Assembly: GCA_013360695.1 (NCBI GenBank)
Contig: JABWBC010000003.1
Coordinates: forward strand, 1-64,000
Reading direction: 5' to 3'
DNA: 64,000 nucleotides
From: Phycisphaerales bacterium
GTDB taxonomy: Bacteria > Planctomycetota > Phycisphaerae > Phycisphaerales > UBA1924
The notes beneath the pieces were generated by a model that was given only the letters and a program-made list of their open reading frames with translations, was not told the origin of the DNA and did not search any database. The stretch's first letter is position 1; the number at the start of each line of letters is the position of its first letter. The position numbers were made by a program, and so were the translations under genes. This document shows positions 18,431-26,380 of this stretch, piece by piece.

Positions 18431-19975
18431 ATGCTCCTCGGCATCGACATCGGAACGTCCTCCACCAAGAGCCTTCTCATCGACGAGCGCGGCCGCGTGC
18501 TCGCCGCCGCCAGCTCCCCCCACCCGATCCATCGCGACAAGCCGCTCTGGTCCGAGCAGGAGCCCGAAGACTGGTGGCGCGCGGTCGTCGCCTCCGTGCG
18601 CGAGGTGATCGCCAGGGCCTCGATCGATGCCTCGCACATCCGCGCCGTCGGTCTCTCCGGCCAGATGCACGGCGCGGTCCTGCTCGACAAATCCGCCGCG
18701 ACCGGCGGAGGGCACTCCGCCCCCGTTCTCCGCCGCGCCATCCTCTGGAACGACCAGCGTTGCGGAGAGCAGTGCGACACCATCGAACGCGCCGCCGGCG
18801 GTCGTCGGAAACTCGTCGAGATGGTCGGCAACGCCGCCCTCCCCGGCTTCACGCTCCCCAAGCTCATGTGGGTCCGCGATCACGAGCCCGCCGTGTGGGG
18901 CAAGACCCACGTCGTCGTGCTCCCCAAGGACTACATCCGCCTGCGCCTCACCGCCGCGATCGCCACCGACGCCGCCGAGGCGACCGGGATGCTGGCCCAG
19001 GACATCGACCGCCGCGCCTGGAACCTCGACCTGCTCTCGCGCGTCGGCATCGATCCCGCTGTGCTCCCGCCCGTGCTCGAAGCCTGCGAGGTCAGCGGCA
19101 CCATCACATCGTGGGCCGCGGACCAAACCGGTCTCCGCGCCGGCACGCCCGTCGTCGGCGGCTCGGGCGACAACCAGACCGGCGCCGTCGGCGCCGGCGC
19201 GATCCGCGAAGGACTCGTCCTCGCCACCCTCGGCACCAGCGGCGTGATCTACTCCCACACCTCAAAGCCCCGCAAGGACCTGCCCACCGGCGACGCCCCC
19301 GCCGGCCGCCTCCACGCCTTCTGCGCCGGCACCGGCACCGCCACCTCGCGCCAGGGTTGGTGCGTCACCGGCGTCATGCTCAGCGCCGCCGGCTCGCTCC
19401 AATGGCTCCACGACACGCTCTTCCCAGACAAGAGCTTCGACGATCTCATGTCGATGGCTGCAAGCGTTCCGCCCGGGAGCGAGGGGCTCGTCTTCATGCC
19501 GCAACTCACCGGCGAACGCTGCCCCTATCCCGATCCGCGCGCCAGCGGCGGATGGATCGGCCTCTCCGCCCGACACACCGCGCCCCACCTGGTCCGCTCC
19601 GTCATCGAAGGCGTCACCTTCACCATGGGACAGATCCTCGGCATCGTCCGCTCCGCCGGCATTGAAGTCCGCGCCATCCGCATCGGCGGCGGTGCGGCCA
19701 AGTCATCGCTCTGGCGCCAGATCCAGGCCGACGTCTACGCAATGCCCGTCGCACTTCCCAACACCGAAGAAGGCCCCGCGCTCGGCGCCGCCATCATGGC
19801 CGGCGTCGGTGCCGGCGCGTGGACCAGCGTGCAAGAAGCCTGCGGCGCCATCATCAAGGACCAGCTCGTCGTCGAGCCCGGCCCAGACTTATCGCGATAC
19901 CAATCATCGCGCGAGGTCCACGCGAGCCTCTATCCCTCCCTCCGCGCCGCCATGCACCAGCTCGCCGGCGCGTGA
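18431..19975 (+). CDS. xylB: xylulokinase (FGGY family)
   Basis: 514 residues. It phosphorylates D-xylulose to xylulose 5-phosphate, feeding the pentose phosphate pathway. Motifs: GIDIGTSSTK (4-13, phosphate 1), GLSGQMHGAVLLD (about 73-85; the QMHG stretch is typical of xylulokinases), AILWNDQRC, a glycine-rich GGSGDNQTGAVGAGA (about 240-254) and RIGGGAAKSSLWRQIQADV (about 416-434, FGGY signature 2). The length matches the family. It could act on a related ketose, but the QMHG motif favours xylulose. Confidence 0.9.
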   Translation: MLLGIDIGTSSTKSLLIDERGRVLAAASSPHPIHRDKPLWSEQEPEDWWRAVVASVREVIARASIDASHIRAVGLSGQMHGAVLLDKSAATGGGHSAPVLRRAILWNDQRCGEQCDTIERAAGGRRKLVEMVGNAALPGFTLPKLMWVRDHEPAVWGKTHVVVLPKDYIRLRLTAAIATDAAEATGMLAQDIDRRAWNLDLLSRVGIDPAVLPPVLEACEVSGTITSWAADQTGLRAGTPVVGGSGDNQTGAVGAGAIREGLVLATLGTSGVIYSHTSKPRKDLPTGDAPAGRLHAFCAGTGTATSRQGWCVTGVMLSAAGSLQWLHDTLFPDKSFDDLMSMAASVPPGSEGLVFMPQLTGERCPYPDPRASGGWIGLSARHTAPHLVRSVIEGVTFTMGQILGIVRSAGIEVRAIRIGGGAAKSSLWRQIQADVYAMPVALPNTEEGPALGAAIMAGVGAGAWTSVQEACGAIIKDQLVVEPGPDLSRYQSSREVHASLYPSLRAAMHQLAGA

Positions 19976-19989
19976 CGCGCCTCCCCGTC

Positions 19990-20013
19990 CACGGCCCCGT
20001 CCTCGGGTCCGTG
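19990..20013 (+). terminator. hairpin after xylB
   Basis: CACGGcCCCG and CGGGtCCGTG pair with one C-T mismatch around the loop TCCT, 15 bp after the xylB stop. There is no T-tract. A second hairpin, GTCGGC/GCCGAC, follows at 20024-20042. Confidence 0.5.
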
Positions 20014-20267
20014 AACTTGGTGGGTCGGCGCTCCGTGCCGACATCTACTCCCGATACAACCCTTTTCGAGCAACATGATCGCCCTGATCAAGTCCCCGGC
20101 CTTAAGGAAGGCGCATCGGCGTCTCTTCTCCACTCCTCCGCTCCTCTCCGCTCTCCTCCGATTCCTCTGAGTTCCGTCTTCTCTTCCGGATGCCGAGTCA
20201 CCTACGCCGAATGCCGCGGATCCTCTCTGCGCTCTTCGTGCCCTTCGAGTTCCCTCTTCTCTTCCAC

Positions 20268-20295
20268 CACTCCCCATTCCCGACTCCCGCTCCCC
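20268..20295. repeat. degenerate 7-bp tandem array (locus K)
   Basis: Units CACTCCC, CATTCCC, GACTCCC and GCTCCCC. They resemble heptanucleotide short tandem repeats described in filamentous cyanobacteria. Confidence 0.6.
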
Positions 20296-20299
20296 CGGT

Positions 20300-20343
20300 T
20301 AGTACACGCTTATCACCGCTTTGGTGCGCACCAAAGTGTCCGT
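20300..20343. repeat. palindromic element, copy 1
   Basis: Contains the perfect 18-bp palindrome CTTTGGTGCGCACCAAAG at 20319-20336. The flanks on both sides are shared with copy 2; 30 of the last 34 positions are identical. Confidence 0.75.
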
Positions 20344-20429
20344 TCCTTTGGCCGTTTTCCAGATTCCCGAAAAAAATCTTCGCGCCCTTCCTGCCCTCGC
20401 GCAACCCCCTCCGCGGCCTGCATTTCCGC

Positions 20430-20450
20430 CGTTGCCTGTCGCCCATTGCC
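20430..20450. repeat. degenerate 7-bp tandem array (locus J)
   Basis: Units CGTTGCC, TGTCGCC and CATTGCC. On the other strand these read GGCAATG, GGCGACA and GGCAACG, the same words as the array at 30771-30812. Confidence 0.6.
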
Positions 20451-20457
20451 CTCTAGC

Positions 20458-20501
20458 TAGTGCCTACTTACTACCGCCTTGGTGCGCACCAGAGTGTCCG
20501 T
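20458..20501. repeat. palindromic element, copy 2
   Basis: Same orientation as copy 1, 158 bp further on. The palindrome core here is TGGTGCGCACCA (12 bp), with single changes in the outer arms. The shared AGTGTCCGT follows. Confidence 0.75.
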
Positions 20502-20634
20502 CCGCCCCCTCTTGTGGAGAGCGCGTGCGTACCCCCGCGCCCTCACCTGGGCCAGGCCTCGGGCGAGTCCGCCCGCGGCGCAACCCCGGCGTCTTTGACA
20601 AGTGAATACATCGGTCGGGACCGGGCTCCGAGTG

Positions 20635-20659
20635 GCGTGGTCAACCCCGTTGACCACGC
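20635..20659 (-). terminator. hairpin after the small minus-strand gene
   Basis: GCGTGGTCAA and TTGACCACGC form a perfect 10-bp stem around CCCCG, 23 bp beyond the stop of the minus-strand gene. There is no T-tract, so termination is only likely. Confidence 0.5.
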
Positions 20660-20682
20660 GCCGTGCGCTGCCGCCGCCTCGC

Positions 20683-20943
20683 TCACCCCTCGACGTCGAT
20701 CCGATGACGCTCTTCGTCGTGCGGCTTGGCGTGCGGGTCATACAGCGGGTGACGCTGGTGGTCGTCGTGCGCCTCTTCCTTCGAGTTGTCGGCCAGGTTC
20801 TTGACGGCCTCCACGCCCTCGGTGTTCACCACCACGTCGTCGCGCAGCTGCTCGCGCAGGGGCTTGGTCGATTCGGCGCGCGGCTTGCGGTCCGCCGCAA
20901 CCGTCCGCTCGGCCTGGTTCAGGCCCGCGATCGACTGCGCCAT
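20683..20943 (-). CDS. small acidic protein of unknown function
   Basis: 86 residues from the ATG at 20943, MAQSIAGLNQAERTVAADRK. The protein is highly charged, with no membrane segment. The second half is Asp/Glu/His-rich (EEAHDDHQRHPLYDPHAK) and it ends in RIDVEG. Small planctomycete proteins with an N-terminal SIAG and a C-terminal IDV(E/Q)G pattern are familiar to me as conserved hypotheticals, but I cannot name a function. It stands alone between long non-coding stretches. A weak GGGAACGAG precedes the start. Confidence 0.6.
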   Translation of the reverse strand: MAQSIAGLNQAERTVAADRKPRAESTKPLREQLRDDVVVNTEGVEAVKNLADNSKEEAHDDHQRHPLYDPHAKPHDEERHRIDVEG

Positions 20944-21114
20944 GCTCGTTCCCGCGATGTTGCTCACGACCGCGTTATCGACGCATCGCCGGAATGCGCT
21001 TGAATCCAAGCAAATCAACGCCGGTTCTGGGACGCGAAGCAAACCCGCCCGTGCCGAACGATGGGATCATTCCGACCCGCGTGCCCCAGGAAACCAATTC
21101 ACCACGCCGCCGCG

Positions 21115-23262
21115 CTACAGCCCATACTCAACCCATCGCGAGCTGACCTTGGCACGCATCTCTTCGCTCATGCACAAGAGCGGCGGGAACTCCCGCACCG
21201 GCTGCCCGTTCGCGTCATCACCCGGAAGTTTCGGCGTCGCGTCAAACGCCACCCGACGCCCGCACACGCTGAGATTCCGATCGCGATCCGGTGCGTAGTT
21301 CGCCATCCAGTGGAACATCGCGCGGTCGAGGTTGGACACGTCCGCCTCCGCGCCCACGACGATCGTGTAACGCGGCAGGGCGCACTCCTCCGTCAAGCCG
21401 CCGATCGCCTTGATGATCCGCACGCCGTCGCCCGCCTCGCGCTTCTCGGCTCGGATCACGAGCCAGTGGCCGCCGAGTTCTTCGGGCACGCGCGCGTCAA
21501 GCACTCCCGCGATGGCGCGAATGCGAGTCTCGGTGGCGCGGGCCGCGGCGTCCGTGGCCGCCGGGATCGGGCCGGACCTGCACAACTCCGCGCCGAGCCC
21601 TGTCACGCTGCGGTGCGTCTCGGCGGGAATGGTCTTGCGCGTCGCGTCGAGCCCCAGCTTGCCGCTCACGCCGAGGAAGGGCGCCGCGTGATCGAGAATG
21701 TCGACCGGCCCGCGGACGAGCTCGGAATCTCGCGCGGGCTCGCAATGCTCGCCCACGGCCTTGAGTACCGCGTTCGGATCGTGAACGTCGACATCCTCAT
21801 CAACCACCACGATCGTCTTGGTCCAGCTCATCTGGCCTGCGCCCCAGATCGCGTGCATGACGCGCCGCGCGTGGAGCGGATACTCCTTCTTGATCTTCAG
21901 GAATGCCGCGTTGTGGAACGCGCCGAACATCGGCAGGTCGTAGTCGATGATGTCGGGCACGATGGTGCGGAGCAAGGGCAGGAACAATCGCTCCGTCGCC
22001 TTGCCCAGGAAGTAATCCTCCTGCGGCGGGAGGCCCACGATCGTCGTCGGATACACCGGGTTCCTGCGGTGAGTGATCGCGGTGACCTCGAGCAGCGGGT
22101 AGCGATCGGGGAGCGAGTAGAAGCCCGTGTGATCGCCGAACGGGCCCTCGAAGACCGCGCCCTCGCCCAGATCACATGTGTCTTTGGCTTCCCTGCCGTC
22201 TTTCGCGAACTGGCGATTTCGTGATTTGGCAATTTCCTTGGGATCCCAGCCGATCAGGCCGGCGCGATGATCGACATACCCCTCGATCACGATCTCGGAG
22301 TTCGCGGGCACGTCGATGGGCACCGTCTTGCAGCGGACCAGCGGGATCGCCCCGCGATTGAGGAAGCCCGCGAGCAAGAGCTCGCTGATCCCGGGCGGCA
22401 TCGGCGCGGTGGCGGCGTAGGGCAGCACGCTCTCGCCGCCCAGCGCGATCGCGACCGGCATCGGCCTGCCGCGTGCCTTCCACGATCGCCAGTGACGCGC
22501 GCCGTCGTGGTGCATGTGCCAGTGCATGGCGGCGTGGCGACGCCCGAGCAACTGCACGCGGTACATGCCGATGTTCCGGCTCGGCGGAGCGGGGTTGCCC
22601 TCGTCGTCTGCGTGGATCGTGTGAATCCCGCCCAGCGTGATGTAGCGCCCGCGAAAATCTCGTTCCCATTCCGGGCCTGAGCTGATCCCCGCGATCCCGT
22701 CGTTGATCCCCGCGGGATAGCCGAGGCTCGCGTAGTCGCCGTCCATGGGCCAGCAGCGGAGCAGGGGCAAGCGCGTGAGGTCCACGTCCGCGCCCGTGCG
22801 AACCACCTCTTGGCACAGGCCGCTCTTGACTTTCTTGGGCGGGATCTTCGCCAGTTCGAGCAATTCCGGGAGCATCTGCAGCTTGGCGAGCAGCGTGGGA
22901 GGCGGCTCGGGCTTGATGAGTTTCCCGATCCGCTCGGCGAGGCCCTCAAGCCCGGCAAGACTGGTCGTGCCTTCCTCGCAGCCGAGCGCCATCTCGACGC
23001 GCCGGTAGCTTCCCCACGCGTTGATCAGGACCGGGAAGTCCGAGCCGGCGACGTTTTCAAAGAGGAGGGCCGAACCGCCCAGGCGGCACTGACGCGGGTC
23101 GGTGCGCTGCGAGCCCTTGGAGCCCGCCGAGGGTGCGGCGGACTTGCTCACGCGATCGGCGATCTCCGAGATTTCGAGCACCGGCGAGACCGGGGCCTTG
23201 ATCCGCCGGAGTTCTCCGGCACGATCCAGGGCGTTGATGAAGTCCTGCGTCGTCTCGTACAT
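21115..23262 (-). CDS. ubiD: UbiD family decarboxylase
   Basis: 715 residues, longer than the roughly 490-610 usual for the family. UbiD enzymes use prenylated FMN to decarboxylate aromatic or alpha,beta-unsaturated acids; a quinone-pathway or aromatic substrate is likely, and the exact one is unknown. Visible motifs: FENVAGSDFPVLINAWGSYRR near 70-90, GRYITLGGIHTIHADDEGN, RNIGMYRVQLLGRRHAAMHWHMH and EGPFGDHTGFYS near 375. Extra segments sit at about 40-65 (Ser/Lys/Arg-rich) and about 340-365; the second is encoded by an 8-bp tandem array. A PrFMN-synthesising UbiX gene is not in the window. The ATG at 23262 has a TAGGCT hexamer six bases upstream. Confidence 0.9.
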   Translation of the reverse strand: MYETTQDFINALDRAGELRRIKAPVSPVLEISEIADRVSKSAAPSAGSKGSQRTDPRQCRLGGSALLFENVAGSDFPVLINAWGSYRRVEMALGCEEGTTSLAGLEGLAERIGKLIKPEPPPTLLAKLQMLPELLELAKIPPKKVKSGLCQEVVRTGADVDLTRLPLLRCWPMDGDYASLGYPAGINDGIAGISSGPEWERDFRGRYITLGGIHTIHADDEGNPAPPSRNIGMYRVQLLGRRHAAMHWHMHHDGARHWRSWKARGRPMPVAIALGGESVLPYAATAPMPPGISELLLAGFLNRGAIPLVRCKTVPIDVPANSEIVIEGYVDHRAGLIGWDPKEIAKSRNRQFAKDGREAKDTCDLGEGAVFEGPFGDHTGFYSLPDRYPLLEVTAITHRRNPVYPTTIVGLPPQEDYFLGKATERLFLPLLRTIVPDIIDYDLPMFGAFHNAAFLKIKKEYPLHARRVMHAIWGAGQMSWTKTIVVVDEDVDVHDPNAVLKAVGEHCEPARDSELVRGPVDILDHAAPFLGVSGKLGLDATRKTIPAETHRSVTGLGAELCRSGPIPAATDAAARATETRIRAIAGVLDARVPEELGGHWLVIRAEKREAGDGVRIIKAIGGLTEECALPRYTIVVGAEADVSNLDRAMFHWMANYAPDRDRNLSVCGRRVAFDATPKLPGDDANGQPVREFPPLLCMSEEMRAKVSSRWVEYGL
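22201..22232. repeat. 8-bp tandem array inside ubiD (locus E)
   Basis: Units TTTCGCGA, ACTGGCGA, TTTCGTGA and TTTGGCAA, followed by TTTCCTTG. They match the intergenic array at 6113-6152. They encode about residues 344-354 of UbiD, within a segment that looks inserted before the conserved EGPFGDHTGFYS. Confidence 0.65.
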
Positions 23263-23263
23263 T
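23258..23263 (+). promoter_or_regulatory. candidate -10 element TACATT for the methyltransferase
   Basis: TACATT lies ten bases before the ATG at 23274. It overlaps the start codon of the divergent ubiD gene. Confidence 0.35.
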
Positions 23264-23268
23264 GCACC

Positions 23269-23274
23269 AGCCTA
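23269..23274 (-). promoter_or_regulatory. candidate -10 element TAGGCT, leaderless layout
   Basis: TAGGCT on the minus strand, six bases (GGTGCA), then the ATG of ubiD at 23262. There is no Shine-Dalgarno site. It overlaps the start of the plus-strand methyltransferase. Confidence 0.55.
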
Positions 23275-23966
23275 TGCCCGAAGATCACTCCATGCCCGGA
23301 ACCGGCGGCACGCCGCCCGGCAGCGCCCCAGCCAAGGCCCATGAGCACGCGGAGCTGCGCGATTGGCCGGGCTACTTCCGTGCCGTCGCGGGCAAGCCCG
23401 CGCGCGAGACGCTGCTCAAAGCTCTGGATCTGTTCGACCGGGACGGCCCGTCGGATGTCCCACGATTTGCGATCGACCTTGGTTGCGGTTCGGGGCGCGA
23501 CACGTTCGAACTTCTCCGCCGCGGCTGGCGAGTGCTGGCGGTGGATGCCAGCGAGCTTGGGTTGTCGCTGCTGAAAAAGGAATTGCCCGCGGAGTACGCG
23601 GACCGGCTGGAGACGCTGCTGAGCACGTACGAGGATTTCATGCCGCGGGAGGCGGTGTTGCTGAACGCGTCCTACGCGCTGCCGTTCTGCGAGCCGTCGC
23701 GGTTCGATGAGGTGTGGGCGCGGATTGTCGGTGCAATCCCGACGGGCGGGCGATTCGCGGGGCAGTTCTTCGGCGAGCGCGACGACTGGGCGGTGCTGGG
23801 CGATCGGGTTCACCACACCCGCCCGCAGGTGGAGCGACTTCTCGCGGAGTTCACGATCGATCGCCTGCAGGAGGTCGAGAACCGCGAGGCGGGTGCGACG
23901 GGGGTCGTAAAGAACTGGCACGTCTTTCATGTCGTGGCGAAGAAGCGCGGGAAGGCCTCGCGTTGA
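23274..23966 (+). CDS. class I SAM-dependent methyltransferase (TehB-like)
   Basis: 230 residues from the ATG at 23274; an ATG at 23292 is also possible. RDWPGYFRAVAGKPARETL precedes the SAM motif FAIDLGCGSGRDTFELLRRGW (about 62-82) and VLAVDASELGL. This arrangement is seen in TehB-like and thiopurine-type methyltransferases. The substrate is unknown. The gene is divergent from ubiD, with only 11 bp between start codons. Confidence 0.8.
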   Translation: MPEDHSMPGTGGTPPGSAPAKAHEHAELRDWPGYFRAVAGKPARETLLKALDLFDRDGPSDVPRFAIDLGCGSGRDTFELLRRGWRVLAVDASELGLSLLKKELPAEYADRLETLLSTYEDFMPREAVLLNASYALPFCEPSRFDEVWARIVGAIPTGGRFAGQFFGERDDWAVLGDRVHHTRPQVERLLAEFTIDRLQEVENREAGATGVVKNWHVFHVVAKKRGKASR

Positions 23967-24046
23967 AATCACAAGCGACGAATTCGGAACAAGCCGGATC
24001 GCGCCGGACGCCGCGAATGGTCGCAACCGGGCGTGCCCGACGCTGG

Positions 24047-24052
24047 TATTCT
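24047..24052 (+). promoter_or_regulatory. candidate -10 element TATTCT for the ABC operon
   Basis: TATTCT is preceded by GG and lies 11 bases before the ATG at 24064, giving a predicted leader of only a few bases. Confidence 0.45.
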
Positions 24053-24063
24053 CTGAGCCACGC

Positions 24064-25137
24064 ATGAGCGCGATCCCGACAACCACCGTTTCAACCATGC
24101 CCTGGGCCGTCGATCTGGCCGACGTCGCCAAGACCTACAAGGGGCGGATCCACGCACTGCGCGGCGTGTCGATGAAGGTGGCGATGGGCGAGATTTTCGG
24201 TCTGCTGGGGCCGAACGGCGCGGGCAAGTCGACGCTGGTGAAGATCCTGATGACCGTGATCAGCCCGAGCCGAGCCCGGGGATCGGTGCTCGGGCATCCG
24301 GTGGGGCACAAGCCGACGCTGGCGCGGGTGGGATACCTGCCCGAGCATCATCGATTCCCGGACTATCTGACCGGCGGACAGGTGCTGGAGTTTTACGCCG
24401 GGCTGTGCGGCGTGGGCCGGGCCGATCGCAAGAAGCGGCGCGGCGAACTGTTGGAACTGGTGGGCATGACACGCTGGGGCGACACGCGCGTCAAGAGCTA
24501 TTCCAAGGGCATGCGTCAGCGCATCGGCATCGCGCAGGCGCTGATGAACGACCCCGATCTGGTCGTGCTCGACGAGCCCACGGACGGCGTGGACCCGGTG
24601 GGGCGGCGTGACATCCGCAACATCCTGCTCGAAGTGAAGCGGCGCGGCAAGGCGGTGTTCCTCAACAGCCACCTGCTCAGCGAGCTCGAGATGGTGTGCG
24701 ATCGCGTCGCGATCCTCGTCCAGGGCGTCGTCGCGTCGCAGGGAACGATCGGCGAGCTGACGGAGGGGCGCGAGCGGTACGAGATTGAACTGGGCGTGGA
24801 TCGCGCGCCGATCGACGTGCTGCGCGAACTTTCACCCGAACTCGCGGCGGCGGGAGCGCTGGCGAGCGGCGAGAAGATCGAGCACACGCCGACGATGCTG
24901 CGGGTCGCGACGGGCGATGCGACGCGCGTGCAGGGCCTGGTCGATCTTTTCCGTGGGCGCGGCGTGGTGATTCGCGCGTTGCGCCCGGTTCGGCCCTCGC
25001 TGGAGGACCTGTTCATGCAGGCCGTCACCGACCCGACCACCGGGCACGTGCTCGATCCCGGGGCGGCGGAGGACAGGAAGAACGGCGGGGGCGTGGGCGG
25101 GCAGGGCGGCGCTACGGCGCGTGGGGGTGTCGCGTGA
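24064..25137 (+). CDS. ABC transporter ATP-binding protein
   Basis: 357 residues. Walker A GPNGAGKST (about 51-59), Q-loop region VGYLPEHHRFPDYLTG, signature YSKGMRQRIG (about 147-156) and Walker B LVVLDEPTDGVDPVG. It resembles the CcmA/NatA exporters. Beyond residue 230 there is an extra domain of the kind found in gliding-motility or multidrug ABC-2 exporters. The GTG of the permease gene overlaps the TGA stop by 4 bp, so the two are coupled. Confidence 0.92.
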   Translation: MSAIPTTTVSTMPWAVDLADVAKTYKGRIHALRGVSMKVAMGEIFGLLGPNGAGKSTLVKILMTVISPSRARGSVLGHPVGHKPTLARVGYLPEHHRFPDYLTGGQVLEFYAGLCGVGRADRKKRRGELLELVGMTRWGDTRVKSYSKGMRQRIGIAQALMNDPDLVVLDEPTDGVDPVGRRDIRNILLEVKRRGKAVFLNSHLLSELEMVCDRVAILVQGVVASQGTIGELTEGRERYEIELGVDRAPIDVLRELSPELAAAGALASGEKIEHTPTMLRVATGDATRVQGLVDLFRGRGVVIRALRPVRPSLEDLFMQAVTDPTTGHVLDPGAAEDRKNGGGVGGQGGATARGGVA

Positions 25138-26333
25138 CGCAGACCATCGCGCTGCTCGTCGATGCGTACCGGGAGCTGAACGCCAAGAAGCTCTTCTGGA
25201 TCACGCTGGTGCTGTCGGGCTTCATCGTGGCGGCGTTCGCGTGCGTGGGGCTGGATGCGCAGGGGCTGAAGATCCTGTGGTGGTCGTTCCCGATCCCGAT
25301 GTTCAACACGGGGACGATCAGCCTCGACCTGTTCTACAAGTTCGTGTTCGTCAACTTCGGCGCGGCGCTGTGGCTGGCCTGGGCCGCCATGATCCTGGCG
25401 GTGGTGTCGACGGCGTCGATCATCCCGGACTTCGTGTCGGGGGGCGCGGTCGAGCTGTCGCTCTCCAAGCCGATCGGGCGGCTGCGATTGTTCCTCACCA
25501 AGTATGTCACGGGACTCTTGTTCGTGATGCTGCAGGTGGGTGTGTTCTCGCTGGCGTCGTTCATGGTGATCGGGCTGCGCGGAGGGGCGTGGGAGCCGCG
25601 GCTGTTCCTGGCGATCCCGATCGTGGTGGGGGTGTTCAGCTATCTGTACTGCATCAGCGCCCTGGTGGGCCTGCTCACGCGCTCGACGGTGGCGGCGCTC
25701 CTCTTGACGCTGCTCTTCTGGATCTTCCTGTTCATCCTCAATTCGGCGGACGCCGCCACCCTCGCCATCAAGACCGACATGGCGGGGCGGCTGACGGCCC
25801 AGGAAAAACGGCTGGTGCGTCAGCAGGCGGAAGTGGAGCGGCGTGAGCACTGGGCCGCGGACCTGCTCAACGAGAAGGCGCGGGCGGAGGCCAATGAGAA
25901 GGGCGAGCCCGAGCCGGCGCCCGCGGCGTGGACGCCCGAGCAACTGGACGCGGCGGACCCGACGCTGCCGAACGTGCGCGGCGAGCGCGGGCGGCTGGAG
26001 AAGCAGATCGAAGAATCCACGGACAACATCAAGCAGCTCAAGCGCTGGAACGACGGGTTTGTGATCGCCAAGACAATCTTTCCGAAGACCACCGAGACGA
26101 CGGGGCTGCTGGAGCGCGTGCTGGTGAGCGATTCGGACCTGGAAAAGCTGGCCAAGGCGTTCGGCGGCGAGGAGCGTCGCGGGCGGCGCGACCCGGATCG
26201 ACCCGACAGCGACCTGGAGATGGAGCGGGCCATGCGCGATCGGTCCGTGGGCTGGATCGTCGGGACGTCGCTGGGGTTTGAGGCGCTGGTACTGCTGGCG
26301 ACGTGCTGGATTTTCTGCCGCCGGGATTTCTAG
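25134..26333 (+). CDS. ABC-2 type transporter permease
   Basis: 399 residues starting at GTG 25134. Membrane segments lie at about 21-42, 78-100, 119-145, 157-178, 182-205 and near the C-terminus (about 372-393). Between the fifth and sixth segments is a soluble insert of about 160 residues (210-370), rich in charged residues and probably coiled coil (LNEKARAEANEKGE; RGRLEKQIEESTDNIKQL). This suggests a periplasmic or cytoplasmic helical domain linking to a partner. The exported substrate is unknown. The gene is translated from the overlap with the ATPase gene. Confidence 0.85.
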   Translation: MTQTIALLVDAYRELNAKKLFWITLVLSGFIVAAFACVGLDAQGLKILWWSFPIPMFNTGTISLDLFYKFVFVNFGAALWLAWAAMILAVVSTASIIPDFVSGGAVELSLSKPIGRLRLFLTKYVTGLLFVMLQVGVFSLASFMVIGLRGGAWEPRLFLAIPIVVGVFSYLYCISALVGLLTRSTVAALLLTLLFWIFLFILNSADAATLAIKTDMAGRLTAQEKRLVRQQAEVERREHWAADLLNEKARAEANEKGEPEPAPAAWTPEQLDAADPTLPNVRGERGRLEKQIEESTDNIKQLKRWNDGFVIAKTIFPKTTETTGLLERVLVSDSDLEKLAKAFGGEERRGRRDPDRPDSDLEMERAMRDRSVGWIVGTSLGFEALVLLATCWIFCRRDF

Positions 26334-26368
26334 GGGCGGGGTCGTGGCCCGCGCGGCGTGATTTCGGC

Positions 26369-26374
26369 TACCAT
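26369..26374 (+). promoter_or_regulatory. candidate -10 element TACCAT, leaderless layout
   Basis: TACCAT, six bases (CGGCGT), then the ATG at 26381. There is no Shine-Dalgarno site. Confidence 0.55.
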
Positions 26375-26380
26375 CGGCGT

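Larger units (their letters stand above)
19976..20682. other. long non-coding region between xylB and a small gene
   Basis: 707 bp without a credible gene. In order it holds two hairpins after xylB (19990-20013 and 20024-20042), a pyrimidine-rich stretch (20125-20290), a 7-bp tandem array (20268-20295), a 44-bp palindromic element in two copies (20300-20343, 20458-20501), a second 7-bp array (20430-20450) and a 10-bp-stem hairpin (20635-20659). Confidence 0.7.

Noticed and set aside
17324-19258. Long minus-strand open frame opposite the exported protein and xylB
   Set aside because: Gly/Ala/Asp-rich shadow of two well-supported genes; it crosses both of them.
20635-20659. Strong rho-independent terminator on the minus strand
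   Set aside because: The stem is perfect but no T-tract follows on the minus strand, so it is listed only as a hairpin.
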